Assembly (NCBI GenBank): GCA_028565635.1
Contig: JAOXYB010034396.1
Coordinates: forward strand, 1 to 14,066
Origin: Phoronis ovalis
Lineage: Eukaryota; Phoronida; Phoronidae
Direction of reading: 5' to 3'
DNA length: 14,066 nt
Part shown: in pieces, positions 9,643-14,066 of the stretch
Layout of the letters: every line of letters starts with the position of its first letter
Position numbering within the stretch: position 1 is the stretch's first letter
The notes under the pieces: model-generated
The model's database searches: none
Seen by the model: only the letters and a program-made list of their open reading frames with translations
What the model was told of the DNA's origin: nothing
Made by a program: the position numbers and the translations under genes

Positions 9643-12600
9643 CTGGTGGCGGTTTTAGGTGTGGTTCAGGGAGGATGTCAAAAATGTTTATTCTTGTTTA
9701 GAGGTGCTTTTTCGTGTACCTGGACCACTTTATTTTTTCAGATCATTCACGAACATGGGTAACATCTTAATACATGAGTGCCCGCAGGTCAATAATTTTA
9801 TAACTTCATATAAAAGAAAAATATGTGTTTACTGGCAAAATATCGATATTTGTGCAAGCACTACCATGCCATTGTTACACTTATGAACGTGACTTAGCCA
9901 CCAGCCATTCAAACAGCATTACTTTACAATAATTTTCCTGAGATATGTTAATGAAAACAGATACATCAGTCATAAGTAAACTTCCAACAATACATATACA
10001 TTTATTTTAGGAATCCTGGTAGAATAATAAGTTCGAAATATTATAAATATGTGCACCATTTACAGTGCTGGTGCATGATGTCAGGACATAGTAATATCTC
10101 AATATACATTTTATTGGGAAATAACAAAAAAAGTACATACCTGTTTTATAGGAATTTCATCCGTAAATTCGTGTTTGTCATGGTTTACAGTTTGTTGTTG
10201 ACTATTTGGATTGCCGGAGTAAATCGCGTCTGTGGTATCCTGAAGACAACAATTTAACAAAATGCAGGTAAACAGCATTTCAGTTAATATAACCGATACC
10301 TGTCAAGTAACCCCCCCTCATTGTAATAAACGTCTGAAAAACAGATTTTATGACATGGGCCTTCAATCATGGCTACGCTATTATGCATGGTTGCTGGTTC
10401 AACTGGAATCGTAACAATAGGAATCTTTCCTGGAAAACAAGTGTGAGTGAACACTAGGAGAATATTGCCGAATAGAAAAAGAGACTGTGTTTTTTCTATG
10501 TTAACAAAGAAATATAGAAGCGAGTCCCGAATTCAGATAAAAAGGTGCCTGCTTTAATTAAGCGCATGTGAAGGCATTGTTGAAAGTTAATAATCTATTG
10601 AAAAAAGTACAGGAGCGGGCCGTGCAACGAACAAAAAAGAGAAGACACATTTTTTACCATAAGTAAAAAACCGCGGGAGGTTTAGCTACGCCCTTTGAAA
10701 AAGTTCTGGCAGTATTTGTATATCGAGAAAAAATACAGGAACGCGCTAGAAGAAAATCAAGATGTGTGTGTATGTATGTATGATGTAAAATATCACGCAA
10801 AGTACTCATGCAATTTTTAAAAAAATTAGTCTGTTCGTTTCTCGACATTCCAAACTATAATTGATTTACTTCAAATGCTAAAGTTTGATATGAAACGTAT
10901 AGCAGTGGGATGTTTTTCCTTGGAAACACCAAAATAGCAGCATATTGTAAGCTACAAGAACAGGGGAGTCAAGTTAAATGAAGTTAACCGCTCTCAGTAT
11001 AATTTAAATATGCCTTCATCAAGCTACAATCTAATACAAAATGCTTAAGTCAAAGAATTTCACTCGCAGACATGAGCGCAGTTATGAAAATAGCCGCAAT
11101 TGTTGCCATAGCATTTAATATGATAATTGTTATGATAAGAATGTAATGGACACTAAGTTTACTTGCTTATTTTATGAGTTATAGAAAAACAAATAGTTCA
11201 CGTCATTTCGTGACATCCTGTAATAACATCCAAGTAAAGTTAAGTATACCTGTATGTTAAATATACCTGTATGTTTGTAGATTCAAGCATCAATGGTTCG
11301 TACTGATTGTAATCTTGCGATTCGTCATCCCTAACCGGCAGATCAGGTGTCGTCTACAATTATAGATCATCACTGATTCAGTATTTGGGTTCTAATTGAG
11401 AGATGAGCACAAGATTTTGACTCTGAACGAGGAGGTTATGGAGAAATAGTCCATGCAACAGAAATCGAATACTCGGTCAACAACTCTCACCATGACATCA
11501 TGATCTTAAGGTAGCGAATAATCTTCGGCACAATTTATTCATACTTATACTTTAAGCTAAATTTTAGCCAGTTATATGAAAACATAGACAGGTAAATTAT
11601 ACATATTTTGAAAGTACACAACTTAAACTTTTTAAATCTGTAATTTATGTTTCCAAAAAATATAGAAGTGAGCTCCGTATTATGATAAAAAGGTGCATAT
11701 TTTAAACACAATTTCGGAAGTAATTAATCTGCTGGAAAAACTACAGCAGTGAACCGTGTAGCGTACCAAAAAGGATTTGTGTTTTACTCAAAAACAAGCT
11801 AGTGATGAAGACACATTTTTTTCCATAAGTAAAAGAAAACTCGCGAGATTTACCTACGCCTACAGAAAAAGCTCTGGTATTATTTGTATATCGAGAAAAA
11901 TACAGGAGCGCGCTAGAAGAAAATCGAGATGTGTGTATGCATGTATGATATAAAATATGACGTAAACTACTCAGGTTTTTTTAAACAAAAATAATTTTAA
12001 AAAATATAGCCTCTGTCGCTCTTCTCGTTCCTCGACATTCCATACTATAATTGATTTACTTCAAAATCCCCGAAGTCAGAATTTCATTCGGGAACAAAAT
12101 CGTTCATGTTATTTCGTATCAGTCATCCTGTAACATCGAATTACAGTTGAATATACCTGTGTGTTCGTAGTTTGTATTTGGAAGTTAAACTGCTCGGGCT
12201 GACGGGAACATTGCAATTCATCATCGTGAAGTGGCAAACCGGGTGCCGTCTACAATTACAGAGCATTCCTGATTTTCATTTTACGTCATTATTCATTAAT
12301 ACGTCTTATAAAAAGTACTTGGTTGTGAATCTTTACAAAAAGCACGCCCCTTGAGTAGAAACATCGCTGTTACAGTTACTTGTTTGCACTTCAGTATAAT
12401 TAGTTGAAGCTCGCCTACGTAACCTCCCCACTGTTATAAAGGTATGAACAGCAAATGTTGCAAAAGAAGGCCTTAACCGTGCATGGCTAGGCTTAATATG
12501 CATCTTTTCTCGTTTGATGTGAACCGTAGCAGTAGGATTTTTTCCTGGGAAATAACTTGTCTGCATAATTATTGAAAACAAAATAGCATTGTAAGCTACG

Positions 12601-12941
12601 ACAATAGGCACTCTATAATTTATATAAATATGCCTTCAAGCTACAAGCTAACACAAAATGCCCAAGTCAAAGAATCTCACTCGCAGACATGAGCGCGGTT
12701 ATGAAAATAGCTAGCCGTATTTGTTGCCATAACATTATTCTGATAATTATTATGGTGAGAAAGTAATGGAAACTAAGTTAACTTACTTTATCAGTTATAG
12801 AAAACAAAATATAGCTCATGTCACCCTGAAAAATTGAACTAAAGTTAAATATACCTGTATGTTCGTAGAATCCAGCATCAATTGCTCCTGCTGATGGTAA
12901 CCTTGCAATTCGTCATCGTGTTCTGGCAGATCAGGTGTCGT
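9457..12941 (-). CDS. putative unknown gene with tandem phase-0 exons (3' part)
   Basis: Five minus-strand blocks with AG before and GT after them join in one open frame: 12941-12855 (29 codons), 12249-12157 (31), 11353-11267 (29), 10239-10141 (33) and terminal 9642-9457 (61 plus stop). All internal blocks are multiples of three and begin and end in phase 0; for two of the three repeat exons and for 10239-10141 the other two frames are closed. The first three encode the same motif, T(T/A)P(D/G)LP..DDE.Q near the start and T(N)(I/T)Q at the end. The predicted C-terminus is basic (KCRFQCSKRRRPLVRK). An AATAAA follows at 9310-9305. There is no start codon or known domain: upstream exons must lie beyond the right edge. 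I do not recognise the protein. Non-coding decay of duplicated exons is the main alternative. Confidence 0.42.
9643..10009. other. intron of the putative minus-strand gene, nothing else recognised
   Basis: This gap between the last two putative exons holds a 75-codon plus-strand frame (9659-9886) with no recognisable motif or duplicate in the window. I regard it as chance. Confidence 0.4.
10010..10100. repeat. repeat copy shared with 13851-13937
   Basis: GGAATCCTGGT, then TCGAAATAT, then TTTACAGTGCTGGTGCATG and AGTAATATC occur in the same order at both places with scattered substitutions. Here the repeat lies just downstream (on the minus strand) of the putative exon 10141-10239. The second copy therefore suggests that the duplicated array continues beyond the right edge of the window. 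Confidence 0.7.
10141..10239 (-). CDS. putative exon, diverged relative of the tandem exons
   Basis: Acceptor TTGTCTTCAG and donor AAACAG|GTATGT enclose 99 bases open only in phase 0 (DTTDAIYSGNPNSQQQ and so on, ending EIPIKQ). It shares the order of features with the tandem exons (TT near the start, central Q-rich part, IxxQ end) and the same donor context, but similarity is weak. It joins in phase 0 to the terminal block at 9642. Confidence 0.42.
10300..10429 (-). other. exon-like block of unknown status, copy 1
   Basis: Acceptor TGTTTTCCAG and donor GACAG|GTATCG flank 130 bases. One frame is open (KIPIVTIPVEPATMHNSV onward, ending with YYNEGGLL) but it needs phase 1 on entry and leaves phase 2, so it does not fit between the phase-0 exons on either side; read in phase 0 it hits a stop after 18 codons. 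It contains a run of seven G. A related block starts at 12544 and a short remnant near 10918. It may be a poison exon, part of another isoform, or decayed. Confidence 0.3.
10488..10860. repeat. long duplicated segment, copy 1 (partner 11640-12066)
   Basis: Shared landmarks in order include AAATATAGAAG(C/T)GAG, GATAAAAAGGTGC, TTTGTATATCGAGAAAAA, GCGCGCTAGAAGAAAATC-type sequence, GATGTGTGTATG and CTATAATTGATTTACTTCAAA. Both copies carry the minus-strand acceptor-like TTTTCTTCTAG; the frame after it differs by a one-base length change, so coding use is doubtful. Confidence 0.8.
10890..11370. repeat. long duplicated segment, copy 1 (partner 12518-12962)
   Basis: Shared landmarks are GTAGCAGT(G/A)GGA, TTGTAAGCTAC, TAAATATGCCTTCA, AAGTCAAAGAAT(T/C)TCACTCGCAG, ATGAGCGC(A/G)GTTATGAAAATAGC, TAATGGA and then the putative tandem exon. 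Its plus strand holds a short hydrophobic frame at 11072 (ATGAGCGCAGTT...) that is shifted in the partner and so is probably not coding. Confidence 0.85.
11267..11353 (-). CDS. putative tandem exon, copy 3
   Basis: Acceptor TTGTAG and donor ATACAG|GTATAT enclose 87 open bases, TTPDLPVRDDESQDYNQYEP plus nine residues ending STNIQ. The donor region ATACCTGTATGTT is itself duplicated 16 bp further on (11246-11258), giving a second possible GTATAC donor. The YEPL-type tyrosine motif near the end is absent from copies 1 and 2, where the position is QEQL or PEQF. Confidence 0.42.
11396..11503 (+). pseudogene. broken copy of NCBP2 terminal exon
   Basis: TGAGAGATGAG, AAGATTTTGA, GAGGAGGTTATGGA, AATAGTCCA and ACTCGGTCAACA follow NCBP2 exon 4 in order up to the position of its stop codon. 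A four-base loss (GAGTACAGACAAG became GAGCACAAG) shifts the frame, TAG follows shortly after, and the acceptor has changed from TTCCAG to a sequence without AG at that point. It cannot serve as an NCBP2 exon. Confidence 0.85.
11640..12066. repeat. long duplicated segment, copy 2 (partner 10488-10860)
   Basis: Aligned with the copy at 10488 over its whole length, with an extra stretch around 11765-11810 missing from the partner. Divergence is moderate and indels are common, as expected of intron-like sequence. A GGCGTAG|GTAAATC donor-like site near 11850 is GGCGTAGCTAAAC in the partner. Confidence 0.8.
12157..12249 (-). CDS. putative tandem exon, copy 2
   Basis: Acceptor TTGTAG and donor ACACAG|GTATAT enclose 93 bases (31 codons). 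The start reads TAPGLPLHDDELQ and the end TTNTQ, so it matches the other two copies at both ends. It is six bases longer than them, an in-frame length change, and has diverged more in the middle. Unlike the other two copies it is not followed by an NCBP2 exon copy. Confidence 0.4.
12410..12544 (-). pseudogene. exon-like block of unknown status, copy 2
   Basis: Acceptor ATTTCCCAG precedes GAAAAAATCCTACTGCTACG, which aligns with the block at 10429-10300 through GCATATTA, AGCCATG and GGTTAC. Small insertions and deletions shift the shared frame, and no donor survives at the matching end. A 92-codon open frame crosses it (12611-12333) but does not match the copy 1 translation after the first dozen residues. 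Confidence 0.35.
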
Positions 12942-12962
12942 CTACAATTATGAATCATTCCT
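12518..12962. repeat. long duplicated segment, copy 2 (partner 10890-11370)
   Basis: Carries the same ordered landmarks as 10890-11370 and ends with the putative tandem exon 12855-12941. Within the pair the exon block has no length change, while flanking parts contain several insertions and deletions. That contrast is the best visible evidence that the exon has been constrained. Confidence 0.85.
12855..12941 (-). CDS. putative tandem exon, copy 1 (upstream-most in window)
   Basis: Acceptor TTGTAG and donor ATACAG|GTATAT enclose 87 bases encoding TTPDLPEHDDELQGYHQQEQ and nine more residues. Only this frame is open; the other two contain stops. It shares layout with the block at 11267-11353: 12 codons differ, four of them silently, and no length change occurs. 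On the opposite strand it is followed at once by a broken copy of NCBP2 exon 4. Confidence 0.42.
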
Positions 12963-12974
12963 GATTTAGAATCT

Positions 12975-13258
12975 TGATTTTAATTCCAGATGAGAAACTA
13001 GTAGACAAGATTTCGATTCTTATCAAGGAGGTTACGGAAAAATAGTCCAACAGAAATTGCCTACTTGCATGATGATAGGCTCTCACCATGGCATCGTGAC
13101 ATCATGGTTTTGTTGTATTCTATACATCTTTAAGCATAAAAGAAAAAGTCTGATTTTACCTCGCAAGAACTTGTTAGCCTGTCCAACAATTTGTGATAAA
13201 AAATAATATTTCATAAAGTAACTTTGCCGAAACTATTTTCTCCAAAATACCTGCAGGC
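12975..13258 (+). pseudogene. broken copy of NCBP2 terminal exon and 3' UTR
   Basis: This copy keeps the acceptor TTGATTTTAATTCCAG of exon 4 and continues through the exon (12990-13099) and the 3' UTR (TTTAAGCATA, AACTTG(T/C)TAGCCTGTCCAA, AAGTAACTTTG, TTCTCCAAAATACC). The reading frame is lost: after ATG AGA AAC a TAG appears, and two bases are missing before AGACAAGATTT. If spliced it would truncate NCBP2 three residues after exon 3. The polyadenylation hexamer is altered. The copy resumes after the inserted element at 13291-13673. Confidence 0.88.
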
Positions 13259-13290
13259 TATAGCAGAAAGGGAGGAGCTACAACACCTAA

Positions 13291-13673
13291 CGGAAGCACC
13301 CATCGAGTCTGTTCCCCATAATATATGTTCCCCACACGAGTCTGGCTGGCTGGCAAACCTTAAACAGCAAGTTCATCCAGCTGGTAATGGGGAACGGATC
13401 CAATTCCCCACGTCAACACCACTAAATGATTTATTTAAGCGCGAAACCCCTTAAAACAACATCTTTTTTTGCAAATTTCAGCTGGCAGATAGAGTTCCCC
13501 TGCATTTTTAGCTGGCTGGTGAATTAAAAAAAAACAGCTTGCTGGTGAGTGGGGAACAGAGATGGCCTTCCAAGATACATTACCAAATGATTTATCTAAG
13601 CATGAAACATGTAAAAAAATATGTTGGTTTGCTATATAAAGCCATAAAAAATTATCCTCTTTGGGTGCTTCTG
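13291..13673. mobile_element. 383-bp terminal-inverted-repeat element inserted in the NCBP2 3'-UTR copy
   Basis: The left end CGGAAGCACCCA and the right end TGGGTGCTTCTG are inverted repeats, and ACCTAA flanks both sides (13285-13290, 13674-13679). Comparison with the original NCBP2 downstream sequence (8440-8470) shows that this stretch is extra, so it is an insertion. It has no transposase; the plus-strand frame crossing its left half begins outside it. TGTTCCCCA and its complement GGGGAACAGA recur inside, and CTGGCTGG and GCTGGT are frequent. The target duplication of 6-7 bp leaves the superfamily open. Confidence 0.8.
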
Positions 13674-13800
13674 ACCTAACAACAACCTAATGCTTCTACT
13701 TACCAAACCACAACTTTTCAGGAAACAATGGTGACCTATTGGTAGCAGTAAGATGGTTTAGGCTGATGTTTGCCAGCTAAATGTGCCAACGCTAACACTT
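13674..13800 (+). repeat. continuation of duplicated NCBP2 downstream sequence
   Basis: ACCTAATGCTTCTACTTACC, AAACCACAA, GGTGACCTATT and ATGTTTGCCAGCTAAATGTG match 8461-8585 of the region after NCBP2. Together with 12975-13290 this shows that the duplicated block covered the exon, its UTR and some 200 bases beyond. Confidence 0.85.
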
Positions 13801-13850
13801 AAACGTAAATACAGGAAGGTCTTCTCGAAATTGTTTTTGGATTTTCGACA

Positions 13851-13937
13851 GGAATCCTGGTGATATGAGGTCGAAATATCAGAGATATGTGTAAAATATT
13901 TACAGTGCTGGTGCATGCTGTCAGTACAGAGTAATAT
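13851..13937. repeat. repeat copy shared with 10010-10100
   Basis: Same ordered motifs as the copy at 10010. It ends exactly where a second terminal-inverted-repeat element begins (AGTAATAT|CGGAAGCACCC), while the partner continues TCTCAATATAC toward the putative exon at 10141. Confidence 0.75.
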
Positions 13938-14066
13938 CGGAAGCACCCACTGAGTCTGTTCCCCATAATATCTGTTCCCCAGACGAGTTTGGCAAACCTT
14001 AAACAGTTCATCCAGCTGGTAATGGGGAACAGATCTGATTCTCCACATTAACACCACTAAATGATT
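13938..14066. mobile_element. second copy of the terminal-inverted-repeat element, cut by window edge
   Basis: Begins CGGAAGCACCCA, identical to the end of the complete element at 13291, and follows its left part through GAGTCTGTTCCCCATAATAT, CATCCAGCTGGTAATGGGGA and AACACCACTAAATGATT to the last base. It lacks about 15 bases present in the complete copy around CTGGCTGGCTGG. Two copies within 650 bp show that this is a multi-copy family. Confidence 0.8.

Noticed and set aside
10654-10848. Minus-strand frame containing FSRYTNTARTFS, partly shared with the duplicate at 11830-11940
   Set aside because: Similarity in frame holds only after a one-base indel and the donor site is not shared, so it fits duplicated non-coding DNA better; kept as a repeat only.
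11072-11146. Short hydrophobic plus-strand frame resembling a membrane segment
   Set aside because: In the duplicate at 12690 a length change alters the frame and the hydrophobic run is lost.
13224-13454. 76-codon plus-strand frame
   Set aside because: It starts in the NCBP2 3'-UTR copy and runs across the border of an inserted element; the matching frame is broken in the second element copy.
13758-14057. 99-codon minus-strand frame at the right edge
   Set aside because: It spans three unrelated repeat pieces (duplicated NCBP2 downstream sequence, the 13851 repeat and a mobile element), so an ancient coding frame is unlikely.

Overview
This is a window of AT-rich nuclear DNA from an invertebrate animal. 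Coding sequence is split into short exons by GT-AG introns. The two recognisable proteins are animal chromatin and RNA-processing factors, and the spacers hold foldback elements and tandem repeats. I cannot fix the phylum; a cnidarian or similar marine invertebrate is plausible but unproven.

Left part (1-4559, minus strand): the 5' portion of a JADE-family gene, the scaffold of the HBO1 histone acetyltransferase complex. Eight coding exons join in frame to give the first 394 residues: basic/acidic N-terminus, EPC-like region, first PHD finger, zinc knuckle and extended second PHD finger. The 3' exons lie beyond base 1. A non-coding first exon upstream of the ATG exon is likely. The introns carry a 22-bp tandem array and a probable dispersed-repeat end.

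Middle (about 4950-8400): a short divergent promoter separates JADE from NCBP2 (CBP20, small subunit of the nuclear cap-binding complex) on the plus strand. NCBP2 is complete in four exons and encodes 165 residues with every cap-contacting residue I can name. Its third intron contains a complete foldback element of about 314 bp.

Right part (8400-14066): no known gene has its main copy here. The region consists of nested, diverged duplications. (a) Three extra copies of the NCBP2 terminal exon: one with codon-level conservation (8771-8896) and two broken (11396-11503, 12990-13099). (b) On the minus strand, a set of phase 0-0 exon-like blocks with AG/GT borders (12855-12941, 12157-12249, 11267-11353, 10141-10239) and a possible terminal exon (9457-9642) followed by an AATAAA. 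These join into one open frame of 183 codons with a repeated ~30-residue motif. I read this as an undescribed, tandem-exon gene converging on NCBP2, whose 5' end lies beyond the window. (c) A 383-bp element with terminal inverted repeats and a target duplication (13291-13673), with a second copy starting at 13938.

JADE and NCBP2 act separately, in chromatin acetylation and cap recognition; their head-to-head layout suggests shared promoter control. The third gene has no assigned function.
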